Positions 26,849-37,065 of a stretch of 64,000 nucleotides of DNA are shown here, piece by piece. Source of the DNA: Pseudovibrio ascidiaceicola (GTDB lineage: Bacteria > Pseudomonadota > Alphaproteobacteria > Rhizobiales > Stappiaceae); assembly GCF_900114245.1 (NCBI RefSeq), contig NZ_FOSK01000004.1, positions 310,001 through 374,000 on the forward strand, given 5' to 3'. The position numbers and the translations under genes are program-made. The stretch's first letter is position 1. Every line of letters begins with the position of its first letter. Below the pieces are notes generated by a model, which worked only from the letters and a program-made list of their open reading frames with translations, searched no databases and had not been told where the DNA came from.

Positions 26849-27186
26849 GCTGTGTCCTTATCGTTTTGTTCGTTCTGGACATCGATAACTGGAATATATG
26901 CACTTAAGTAATTCTGAGAGGACTGAGGCAGACAGGAAGCTGAAGACACTCAGAAAAGCGCGCGGGAAAGTTGTATGCCAGAAACATGAATCACAACATA
27001 AAGTTGTTCTGTGATTTCATCTTGAAATATGGGGGAGGTATTTTGATGGGGTGGGGCAGGAGAACATAGGTGGCGTTTAACTCGTTCAACTCATGCAGCA
27101 GTATATATAAAATTATCAACTTATGATTGCAAAATACATTTATTGATTTAATGTCTTCTCGTTTGATATTTCTCGAGGATTTTCAC
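26849..27186. other. Divergent intergenic region
   Basis: 338 bp between the sulfatase and the lipoprotein gene, which read away from each other. It contains purine-rich tracts such as GGGGGAGG but no open frame longer than seven codons behind them. Promoters for both genes are expected; none is clear by eye. Confidence 0.4.
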
Positions 27187-27714
27187 TTGCCTAAGCATAC
27201 TTACTCACTCGTTGCTCTTTCTGGATTATTGATTGCATTGGCAGGGTGCCAAACATCATCGAATAACTCTGTGAAAGAGGAGCCGAAGCTCGAACTGTGT
27301 TCGGCCAATAACACTACAAAGAAACTTAGTTATTCTTCCCAAGCCAATGTGCACATCTCAACCGATTCAATCAAAGCCCTCGCATCAGTGGTAAAGTTTA
27401 TCGCTAATGAAGCCTCTGCTCCAACAACAAAAGATCTCTTGGGTGATTGGACACTTGTTGATCTGAATACAAAGAAATCGTGCCCATTGGAAATGACTTC
27501 CAATCCGCAGAATAAAGCGAAGCATGCGATCAATACCAAGTCGGGCTGTGGATTGAGCAAAAGTAAAGCCGCCACATGGAATCTGGAAGGCAAAGAACTT
27601 GTACTCAAATCGCAATCAGGAGGAGAAACAGCAAGACTTGTTAAAGTCAACAAGACCTGCTGGGCAAGTTCAAGAACGGCTTCTCAAAACAAACAGTTCG
27701 TTTTGAGACGTTAA
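27187..27714 (+). CDS. Lipoprotein with AprI/Inh-type protease-inhibitor domain
   Basis: A 175-residue lipoprotein. The signal peptide ends in the lipobox LAGC, giving an acylated Cys, probably in the outer membrane facing the periplasm. The last 90 residues (DLLGDWTLVDLNTKKSCPLEM, GCGLSK, then WNLEGKELVLKSQSGGETARLVK) match the AprI/Inh fold, an eight-stranded barrel with one disulfide that inhibits serralysin-type metalloproteases. A TTG start is chosen because GAGG sits 8 nt upstream and it directly begins the signal peptide. No serralysin gene is in the window. Confidence 0.75.
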   Translation: MPKHTYSLVALSGLLIALAGCQTSSNNSVKEEPKLELCSANNTTKKLSYSSQANVHISTDSIKALASVVKFIANEASAPTTKDLLGDWTLVDLNTKKSCPLEMTSNPQNKAKHAINTKSGCGLSKSKAATWNLEGKELVLKSQSGGETARLVKVNKTCWASSRTASQNKQFVLRR

Positions 27715-27752
27715 AGAGCACTTATCTCCATTCGTTCGGAGTTGAGGAAGGC

Positions 27753-27772
27753 AAGCCCACACATGTGGGCTT
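27753..27772 (+). terminator. Hairpin after the AprI-like lipoprotein gene
   Basis: AAGCCCAC-ACAT-GTGGGCTT, a perfect 8-bp stem 38 bp after the stop. It lacks a T tract; it may protect the 3' end or act with the stronger hairpin at 27911. Confidence 0.5.
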
Positions 27773-27910
27773 GGACTGTTGCCAAACTCCACAACACGGA
27801 CAGCTTCGTTTGTTTGCTTAACCTTGGTTAGTTTTAGTCGCAAATTACGCGAACACCCCGAAACCTGCCTCCCAGCGGGTTCGAGGTGTTGGTGGGTCAG
27901 AACAGACAAA

Positions 27911-27945
27911 ACTTGCCGCAGCGGGAAGGGCTGCGGCAAGTCTTT
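27911..27945. terminator. Bidirectional intrinsic terminator
   Basis: Perfect 11-bp stem ACTTGCCGCAG/CTGCGGCAAGT (27911-27921 and 27931-27941) with a 9-nt loop. It is followed by TCTTTT on the plus strand and by TTTTGTCTG on the minus strand, so it can stop both the lipoprotein transcript and the permease transcript. A further 9-bp inverted repeat lies at 27973-28005. Confidence 0.8.
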
Positions 27946-28055
27946 TACTGACATTTGAGGGTCAGTTGGTTTGATTGCGGGAGCTTGTGGCTTGCGCCCG
28001 CAATCAGTATTGCCCCGACTGAATAGTCGTCTTTATTGCATTCTCTTCAAGCGGA

Positions 28056-29339
28056 TTAGCCGAAGATTGGCAGGTTACCAGTCAGTTCGAATGCGGTGAT
28101 GATGAACACCAGGATACCGAAACCGAATACCATTGCCTGACGGGCGTTGCCGCCTGGGACCTGGTACATGTCTGGATTCCGCTCACGACAGATGCGAACC
28201 ATTACGATTGGTGCCAGCAATGAGAAGATCACCAGAACCACACCAGCATAACCGATTGCTGCGATGAACCCGTGTGGGTACAGGATAGCAAGGATGATGG
28301 TTGGGACGAATGCGATACCTACAGTCTTTGCTTTACCGGCAACGGTAGATGTGTCGAACTTGAACAAGTCAGAGATGTAATCATACAGGCTGAGAGACAC
28401 ACCCAGGAAGGATGTTGCAACAGCCATGTTGCCAAAGATCTGCAGGATTACAGAGATGTTGGCACTGATACCAGACTTACTCAGAGCACCAATGATGTTA
28501 CCGATGTTACCGCCTTCAGCGATAATTGCAGGGAAGTCATCACGGGAGATGTTTCCGAATACTGCAAACATCCAGAGGAAGTAGAAGAAACCAGCAAGGA
28601 AAATCGCAATCAACAGCGCTTTACTTGTCCGTTTCGCATCCAGCCCCAGGTAGTTGGTTACAGTTGGAACTGTAATCTGAAGACCAAAACTCGCTACCAG
28701 GAAGGAGATGGTGTAGAACGCATATGGCATGCGATCGCCGAGTGAGATCTCTGGGAACAGGTTCGTTGTAGATGAGTTGCCGATCAATGAGCTCAAGCTG
28801 ATCATGAATGTGATGATCATGCCGCCGATGAGAACTGTGTTCACACGGTCGACTGCTCGGGTTCCCATCATCACTATCGATAATAGCACGACTGCGAAGA
28901 TCAAACTCGCAACCCCTGATGACATGTTTACGTCACCAAAAATCGACAGCGAGTACGTGATGATCGAACTACCACCTGAGATGTAGGCGTAGGTGAGAAC
29001 GTAGCACAGGAAGGCAACGGAGAGACCGTTGACCACCCGGCCCACGTTACCAATGGTGCCCTTGGCAAGGCTGTCGTAGTTGGACCCTTCAGGGAAATGA
29101 AGCGTGATTTCCATGATGTACAACGATGCGGTGTGCATGATGTAACCAACGACGATCATCAGAACCAGACAGACAGAGAACCAAACACCACTGTTTGCAA
29201 CAGGGAGCGAGAACATGCCCGCGCCGACGGCGGTGCCAGCAGCGATCACACTGGCGCCCAGGATAGTGCCCTGACTTTTTTTGGTAGGTTTCGGTTCGGC
29301 TGTCTCAGCAGCTGGAACCTGATCAGAAGCGATGGTCAT
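28056..29339 (-). CDS. Aromatic amino acid permease (HAAAP family, TutB/TyrP/Mtr-like)
   Basis: A 427-residue inner-membrane transporter with eleven likely helices. The N-terminal GTILGASVIAAGTAVGAGMFSLPVA is the hallmark of the hydroxy/aromatic amino acid permease family (Mtr, TnaB, TyrP, TutB), which imports tryptophan or tyrosine by proton symport. The ATG at 29339 has GGGAGG 6 nt upstream; the frame is open to 29504. It lies 212 bp downstream of tyrosine phenol-lyase in the same direction, as tutB follows tpl in enterobacteria, so tyrosine is the likely substrate. Confidence 0.88.
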   Translation of the reverse strand: MTIASDQVPAAETAEPKPTKKSQGTILGASVIAAGTAVGAGMFSLPVANSGVWFSVCLVLMIVVGYIMHTASLYIMEITLHFPEGSNYDSLAKGTIGNVGRVVNGLSVAFLCYVLTYAYISGGSSIITYSLSIFGDVNMSSGVASLIFAVVLLSIVMMGTRAVDRVNTVLIGGMIITFMISLSSLIGNSSTTNLFPEISLGDRMPYAFYTISFLVASFGLQITVPTVTNYLGLDAKRTSKALLIAIFLAGFFYFLWMFAVFGNISRDDFPAIIAEGGNIGNIIGALSKSGISANISVILQIFGNMAVATSFLGVSLSLYDYISDLFKFDTSTVAGKAKTVGIAFVPTIILAILYPHGFIAAIGYAGVVLVIFSLLAPIVMVRICRERNPDMYQVPGGNARQAMVFGFGILVFIITAFELTGNLPIFG

Positions 29340-29477
29340 GTTGAGCCTCCCAACTCCGGCATTTGCCGTGACCAAGTGAGAAAACACCTGCCGATTTTGT
29401 AAGTGCCCCGTGGCAGAGCTTTCCCGAAAAGCGCACATAGACTTACGATGGGTAAGATTTGTGCTTTGATAACAACA

Positions 29478-29501
29478 GAGGAGAGCACACAGGCTCTCCT
29501 C
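29478..29501 (-). terminator. Hairpin between tpl and the permease gene
   Basis: Perfect 9-bp stem GAGGAGAGC/GCTCTCCTC with a 6-nt loop, followed on the minus strand by TGTTGTTATC. It could attenuate or stabilise the tpl message, giving lower permease expression; T-richness is only moderate. Confidence 0.45.
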
Positions 29502-29551
29502 CAATGCAGTTTAGTCTTTGACTATTGCTAGTCACTTCAATGGCTTAGTTC

Positions 29552-32239
<2,688 letters not shown>

Positions 32240-32512
32240 TTAATCCAGAGACACAACATTGGTGTTGACCGGCTGCGGAAGGGCGACCCGCTCCAATAAT
32301 CCGCAGGACTTTTTCAGTGCCTCCAGGCGGTCACATAAAGCGTGGTGCAAAGTGAGCAAAGCATCCCGCTCGCAACTGTTCTTCACGCGCTCGCTGAGTA
32401 CAAGCTGTTGCATGTACGCGAGGTTCTGAAGATCAGAGACGACGATCTGGACTTCGTCAATTTCATTCTGAAGAGTGTTTGTGGCGCTGCATGCGCATGC
32501 GGAATCGACCAT
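32240..32512 (-). CDS. Small acidic protein of the duplicated RNA/90-aa module, copy 2
   Basis: A 90-residue protein, MVDSACACSATNTLQNEIDE through to PQPVNTNVVSLD. It is the same length as, and clearly homologous to, the protein at 43802: SATNT, NLAY-QQLVLSER, ERDAL-TLH-AL and PQPV are shared without gaps. The body is predicted all-helical. No family recognised. A GAGG box lies 9 nt before the ATG at 32512. An upstream in-frame extension to 32590 is not matched in the other copy. It sits directly downstream of a conserved structured RNA (32567-32753). Confidence 0.75.
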   Translation of the reverse strand: MVDSACACSATNTLQNEIDEVQIVVSDLQNLAYMQQLVLSERVKNSCERDALLTLHHALCDRLEALKKSCGLLERVALPQPVNTNVVSLD

Positions 32513-32566
32513 ATTCAAAGCCTCGTTGTTGGCTATTGAAGGGCCGCGCGACAAAGGGCTTTTGGA

Positions 32567-32753
32567 ACCCGCTGGCGAGCGGGAGGCCAAAAACCTGACA
32601 ACGACAGGCGGGTTTATTCCCCTCCGAAGAAGGTATTGTATTCACCGCCCTCCCGCTCATAACGAAGGGTTTGCGCACTTTTGGAAAAAAGGCACAAAAA
32701 ATCCGCTAGTTAACGGGAGCGGGTACCGCGTTGTTGGAGGTTTTGGGCCTCAC
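32567..32753 (-). ncRNA. Candidate structured leader RNA, copy 2
   Basis: Transcribed leftward, this segment aligns with 43559-43740. It has a 5' GTGAGG hairpin, a CCGCT/AGCGG stem followed by ATTTTTTG, and an outer stem GAGCGGGAGG/CCTCCCGCTC (32649-32658 with 32577-32586). The outer stem encloses a TTCG-capped hairpin and a CCTG/CAGG hairpin. A TTGACA box lies 28 bp upstream of the GTGAGG, close to the 29 bp in copy 1. A short frame (MSGRAVNT...) also runs through it. The conservation pattern favours RNA structure. Confidence 0.6.
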
Positions 32754-33051
32754 CCAAGAGCATGCAACCAGATGCATGCGGTGTCAATGGTCAACGTTTG
32801 CAAGCGCGCGTTGTGTGGCGGAGGGGAGACGGTGGTCGACCCGTTGCATATTGGCAACGGTTAGGTAAATCCACATAGTATTACCCTAGGGAATGAAAGA
32901 ATCGATAAAATTCGTGCTAGTGAATATTTCTAATAATATTCAGAAGCTCTGCCTCAAAATGAGCGAGGCTTCTCTAATAATGCAAAGTTGGGTTGCAATC
33001 GTGCTTAAAGCAAAAACAAAATCCTCAAGTGAGACTACTCCTCCTCTTTCA
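32754..33051. other. Divergent region between RNA module and triple-barrel gene
   Basis: Contains the leftward TTGACA box (32782-32787) of the RNA module. Further right, AT-rich sequence precedes the rightward barrel gene, whose frame is open from 32893. No other gene is supported. Confidence 0.4.
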
Positions 33052-34962
33052 ATGCTCAAAACTGCCCTTTTTCTATCGGTTGCAGGGCTCTTTACCAGCC
33101 CAGCTTTTGCTGAAGATTCAAGTTTAGACATCCAGAATGTTCGTGACTGGACTGGCCTTTATGGCGGCGTTCACACTGGTGGCTTAATCGGTCGCACCAC
33201 TCCCCTAGAGTATGGCGGCATTAACGACTATGGTGAATATACAAAAGCAGAAGCTGCCCTGCTTGCTGGCTTACAAGCTGGCTATAACCGCCAGCATGGC
33301 AACTTTGTTTATGGTGTAGAGTTTGACCTCTCCAAAACCAACTTCAACGTTTCGCAAAACTACGGTTCAGATGGAAGTAACGAGGCAACATGGAATTGGC
33401 TTGCTACGGCTAGAGCACGCGCAGGTTTAGCGGTTGGTGATGGCCTGTTTTATGCGAGTGCAGGCCTCGCATTCGTTGATGCAGACTACAACTTCGTTGA
33501 AGGTAGCTCTGAAGCTTCACACTCCGGCATTCATACTGGTCTTGCTGTTGGAGCTGGATATGAGCATGCATTTGACCAAAACTGGTCGCTACGAGCCGAT
33601 TATCTGTTTGTAGGGTTGCCAAATAAAGGCATCACTGACTTTGGTGGCGGCTATGGCACGTTTACCTCTTCCGCGCATTTTGGTCGCCTTGCTCTAAACT
33701 TTGCACCAGGGAGCAATCAGAGAGAAGCAAACTCAGATGCAGGTAGCTCTGGGACGTGGGATGGCCTTTATGTGGGTGCAAATGCTGCTGCACTTCTGGG
33801 GCGCTCTGCATCTCTTGAGTACTATGGCCACTGGGACTATAGCGAGTACACTGCCGAGAAATGGGCTGCAGCTGGTGGATTACTCGCAGGTTATAACTTC
33901 CAACACGGCAACAGCGTTCTCGGTGTGGAAGCTGATGTGAATCTACCTTCGTTTTCAACTAAACATCAGTTTAGCAATGCCAATTACATCAATTCCTCCA
34001 AGTGGAACTGGTACAGTACACTACGTGTTCGCGCGGGCCTGAACGTTGGCAATACATTGGGTTATGTCACCGGCGGTGTTGCTGCGGTCAACGCTGATTA
34101 TAAATTCGGAGAAGTTAGCGACCCCGACGACCTGACGAAGTCCAAGACGACCCACCTAGGTTTAGCGATTGGTGCTGGCGTAGAGACAGCAATTACCAAG
34201 CGCATTTCCGCAAGGCTTGAATACCTTCACATAGCGCTCCCAGAAGACTTCTCTGGTCACAAGATTAATGACGAAGCAGGCTCGTTCACTTCTTCTGCTG
34301 ACATCGCAAAAGTCTCTGTGAGTTATTCGTTGAGCGATGGCTTAAACACCAGCAAGGAAACCACCCTTCCAAAAACAATCGACTGGTCCGGGCTTTACGT
34401 GGGCGCTCTAGTTGACGGCTCGATTAAGTCTGCGACAGCCACCGAATACAGCGGCCCACATGACTATGGCGAGTACACAATCACAGATTGGGCAGCCGGT
34501 GCTGGTGGACTTATTGGCTTCAACGCACAAGCTGGCAACTTTGTGTATGGTCTGGAGGCCGATATTGCATGGTCCAGCTGGGACCAGAAGCACTTATTCG
34601 ATGACAAGAGTGAAGTTAATAGTTCCCGAATGCCTTGGCTTGCAACAGCAAGAGCACGCGCAGGCTTAGCTGCGGGGAATGGATTGTTATATGCAACCGC
34701 TGGCGTTGCAATTGCACAAACAGAACAGAACTTTGGTGACGCCCGCAATCCGGAAGCTTCCGTCAAAAAAACACACTATGGGTATGTCTTTGGTGCTGGT
34801 GTTGAGCATAACTTCTCACAGGATTGGACCGCCCGTCTTGAAGGCCTTCGTGTAGCCTTCCCAAGCATCACCGATAAGTCATTTTCTGACGATTATCCGA
34901 TAAACTTCACAAGCTCATCCACGATGGTCCGCTTTGGATTGACCAAGCGCTTCAAACTGTAA
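33052..34962 (+). CDS. Triple-repeat outer-membrane beta-barrel protein
   Basis: A 636-residue exported protein. After a signal peptide (MLKTALFLSVAGLFTSPAFA, cleavage after residue 20) come three tandem Omp25-like units of about 205 residues. Each opens with W-(T/D/S)-GLY-(G/V)G (from residues 32, 236 and 445), has D-Y-(G/S)-EYT early and ends with a FTSSA strand pair. The other barrels in this window are single units of 210-230 residues. The chain ends RFGLTKRFKL, without a terminal Phe. The ATG at 33052 is the best match to the signal peptide but lacks a clear Shine-Dalgarno; upstream in-frame starts at 32893 and 32980 are possible. Confidence 0.8.
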   Translation: MLKTALFLSVAGLFTSPAFAEDSSLDIQNVRDWTGLYGGVHTGGLIGRTTPLEYGGINDYGEYTKAEAALLAGLQAGYNRQHGNFVYGVEFDLSKTNFNVSQNYGSDGSNEATWNWLATARARAGLAVGDGLFYASAGLAFVDADYNFVEGSSEASHSGIHTGLAVGAGYEHAFDQNWSLRADYLFVGLPNKGITDFGGGYGTFTSSAHFGRLALNFAPGSNQREANSDAGSSGTWDGLYVGANAAALLGRSASLEYYGHWDYSEYTAEKWAAAGGLLAGYNFQHGNSVLGVEADVNLPSFSTKHQFSNANYINSSKWNWYSTLRVRAGLNVGNTLGYVTGGVAAVNADYKFGEVSDPDDLTKSKTTHLGLAIGAGVETAITKRISARLEYLHIALPEDFSGHKINDEAGSFTSSADIAKVSVSYSLSDGLNTSKETTLPKTIDWSGLYVGALVDGSIKSATATEYSGPHDYGEYTITDWAAGAGGLIGFNAQAGNFVYGLEADIAWSSWDQKHLFDDKSEVNSSRMPWLATARARAGLAAGNGLLYATAGVAIAQTEQNFGDARNPEASVKKTHYGYVFGAGVEHNFSQDWTARLEGLRVAFPSITDKSFSDDYPINFTSSSTMVRFGLTKRFKL

Positions 34963-34976
34963 ATCAGTGAAAAATT

Positions 34977-35011
34977 AATCCTGGCATGGCATTTTGCTTG
35001 CCGGGATTTTT
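34977..35011 (+). terminator. Intrinsic terminator
   Basis: Stem AATCCTGGCA/TGCCGGGATT (one G-T pair) with a 12-nt loop followed by TTT, 15 bp after the barrel-gene stop. Confidence 0.75.
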
Positions 35012-35070
35012 AGCCACGGGATCTGCTCGGGTGGAGTTGGTGTTGAGAGTTGTAGCCGGTTCCCTCTAGG

Positions 35071-35249
35071 CGTCTTCCCGCACTCGATGCGGGATCTAGG
35101 GCCAAGGGCACGGGCTTGCCGAACTAATTCCAGATGCAAATCCTGCTAAGTCGGATTGGTGCGCTCATTCTTTCAAGCTTATGGCCAGCACTTCAGCTGT
35201 TCTTGCGTGGCTAGTTTCAGCTGGATCCCGCAACAAGTGCGGGAAGACG
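35071..35249. repeat. Pair of inverted CCCGCA-type palindromic repeats
   Basis: CGTCTTCCCGCA (35071-35082) is exactly complementary to TGCGGGAAGACG (35238-35249), and the inner GCGGGATC (35089-35096) to GATCCCGC (35224-35231). Each end is also a small hairpin by itself. This looks like two inverted copies of a short intergenic palindrome flanking about 127 bp of unique sequence. Confidence 0.65.
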
Positions 35250-35777
35250 ACGGTGGGGAGCGCATCGGGCTGATGAACTCCAGCTAGTAAGGTAATGCGG
35301 GGATAAGTTTAGTTTTGGGTGATGCGAGTGGTACGCTGCCTGAGGCTCATAGCTCCGGCACTTATTCCCCTTCTGCGGGGTGAGATGGCGGTTTGGGTGG
35401 TACTGTTCTACCAATTTCCATAGGAACGCAGAAAAACGCAAAGGTGCGCATAGCAACGCAAAAAGACGTTTGCAGGGTTATGCCCGCTGGGGCTCTTGTG
35501 ATTGTGCTGGAATCTTCCACATGATGTGTGCGGGGCATTTTGCCAGCTTTGGTGTTTTGGGCGTGCTGGCATTTTCTTTAATACGCTGAATTTATTACAT
35601 TATTTGATATAAAAATCGCACCCTGACAGTTCTGACACGAGTCTTATCTCAGGTTTACAGGGCTGCGTTCTGGCGCCACGCTCGGCTTAGAGAACGAAGT
35701 TCTATTCCCAGTTAAGAAGAACTCGCCGTGCGTTGTCTTTACGGAACAACGCAAACCAACGCAAAAGGGGCATAGAT
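35250..35777. other. Intergenic region with AACGCAAA-rich repeat
   Basis: No gene is supported. At 35421-35462 the sequence TAGGAACGC...CATAGCAACGCAAA shares blocks, including an identical 14-mer, with a segment inside pheT (38882-38936, opposite strand). Two further AACGCAAA units occur at 35747-35767, just before the lipoprotein start. Confidence 0.5.
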
Positions 35778-36176
35778 TTGCGAATTGTGCACGTTATCCT
35801 CGCTCTGGGGCTTGGGCTGGTTGTGGCTGGCTGCGCTTCTGTTGGCAATGAGAGCCTTCGGCATTTGACGCGCGAGGGGTTGGAAAGCCAGCTGGAGAAC
35901 GGCAAGACGACCAAGGAAGATGTGCGCGTTGCATTGGGCGATCCAAACACCACTGACTTTACCGATAGCGGCAATGAGATTTGGAAATACAGGCATGTAC
36001 GGACGCAGGCGAAGGTTGAGAACTTCATTCCTGTGGTTGATTTGCTTGCCAGTGGACAGGATGTGACCACCAAGGAAGTGGCCCTGTTTTTTGACCAGGA
36101 CGGTTTGCTGAGGAACTACTCCATGATTGAGGTGGAGGACGAGGTTCGTACCGGACTTATCACCGCGAACATGTAG
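35778..36176 (+). CDS. BamE/SmpA-OmlA-like lipoprotein
   Basis: A 132-residue lipoprotein with lipobox VAGC (residues 16-19) and an SmpA/OmlA-like fold: GLESQLENGKTTKEDVRVALGDPNTTDFTDSGNEIWKYRH. That helix-helix-strand pattern is used by BamE of the outer-membrane assembly machine and by related small lipoproteins. It is probably not the housekeeping BamE itself, since the C-terminal half differs. A TTG start (35778) is chosen because AGGGGC lies 7 nt before it and the signal peptide begins there. Confidence 0.72.
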   Translation: MRIVHVILALGLGLVVAGCASVGNESLRHLTREGLESQLENGKTTKEDVRVALGDPNTTDFTDSGNEIWKYRHVRTQAKVENFIPVVDLLASGQDVTTKEVALFFDQDGLLRNYSMIEVEDEVRTGLITANM

Positions 36177-36283
36177 CATAGATTTTTGCTGGTTTGATGC
36201 GCTCGAGGCTGATGTTTCGGGCGTTTTTGGTGTTTGCTCCCCTCTCTGCTGCTGGTTATGCCCGTTTGCGGCGGGGTGGCATT

Positions 36284-36353
36284 ATGAGCATATGTTCTTT
36301 TCCTAGCTTGTCAGCGGCGGATGGGAGGCGCAATATAATGAACATATGCTCAT
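36284..36353. promoter_or_regulatory. Inverted pair of ATGAGCATATGTTC sites, candidate operator
   Basis: ATGAGCATATGTTC (36284-36297) and its exact reverse complement (36340-36353) lie 42 bp apart, upstream of the DUF134 gene. Each 14-mer is itself nearly palindromic around GCATATG. Two such sites before a putative DNA-binding protein suggest an autoregulatory operator. Confidence 0.5.
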
Positions 36354-36473
36354 TAGAGTTGGCCGCGTGCTCTCATTTCACGCCCCCTGCTCTAGGTTTA
36401 TGTTGCTGTGCGTCTCCTTGCCCAAAACTCAATGACGGCTTTTACGGGATACGCTGTGAAGGGAGTGTTTGTT

Positions 36474-36911
36474 ATGCCACGTCCAAGAAAACCACGCCGG
36501 ATTCATGGAACCGCAGGAGTGCGCTTTTTCAAGCCGCAGGGGGTTCCGCTACGCAAGCTTCAGGCGGCTGTATTATCCGAGGATGGGATGGAAGCCTTGC
36601 GTTTGGCCGATGCGGAAGGGCTGGAGCATACAGCTGCGGCGGACCTGATGGGGATTTCGCGGCCCACGTTCTCGCGGCTTGTCTCCCACGCCCGCACGGT
36701 GGTTGCGACGGCGCTGACTGAAGGGCTGGCGCTGAAGATTGAGGGCGGTGCTGTTGCGGTGAACGGCGCTTGCTCTCCAGAGGCGGAGTTGAGCGACGAG
36801 GACTGTCAGCACATGCAGCGGCGTCGGCGGCGGGGTTTCTGCGGGCGGGCGAGTGTGATCTCTGAGCCTGTGCAGCTGGATGAGGCGGATGCGCGTGAGG
36901 GAACGGACTGA
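36474..36911 (+). CDS. DUF134 family putative DNA-binding protein
   Basis: A 145-residue protein. It opens with the DUF134 signature MPRPRKPRRI, continues with GVRFFKPQGVPL, and has a sigma-70 region-4-like helix-turn-helix (MEALRLADAEGLEHTAAADLMGISRPTFSRLVSHAR). The tail is Glu/Arg-rich. The ATG at 36474 has GGGAG 9 nt upstream. Family members often accompany metal-binding NifX/MTH1175-type proteins, but none is adjacent here. It may regulate itself through the inverted sites at 36284-36353. Confidence 0.82.
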   Translation: MPRPRKPRRIHGTAGVRFFKPQGVPLRKLQAAVLSEDGMEALRLADAEGLEHTAAADLMGISRPTFSRLVSHARTVVATALTEGLALKIEGGAVAVNGACSPEAELSDEDCQHMQRRRRRGFCGRASVISEPVQLDEADAREGTD

Positions 36912-36996
36912 GCGTGTTGGCTCTGCGTTTGATTATGCCCGTTGATGCGTGAAGTTATGCCCCTGTTGGCGGGCCGATTTTGGCTAATTTTGCAAC

Positions 36997-37037
36997 AAAA
37001 AACGCGGTTTCCGGAATTTTCGGAAACCGCGTTTTTT
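36997..37037. terminator. Bidirectional intrinsic terminator after pheT
   Basis: Perfect 17-bp stem (36997-37013 with 37021-37037) with a 7-nt loop. The stem ends in six A-T pairs, so both strands have a T run. It serves the convergent DUF134 and pheT genes. Confidence 0.93.
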
Positions 37038-37065
37038 AGTGTTCGTCAGCGTTGTTCAGCGGGAG

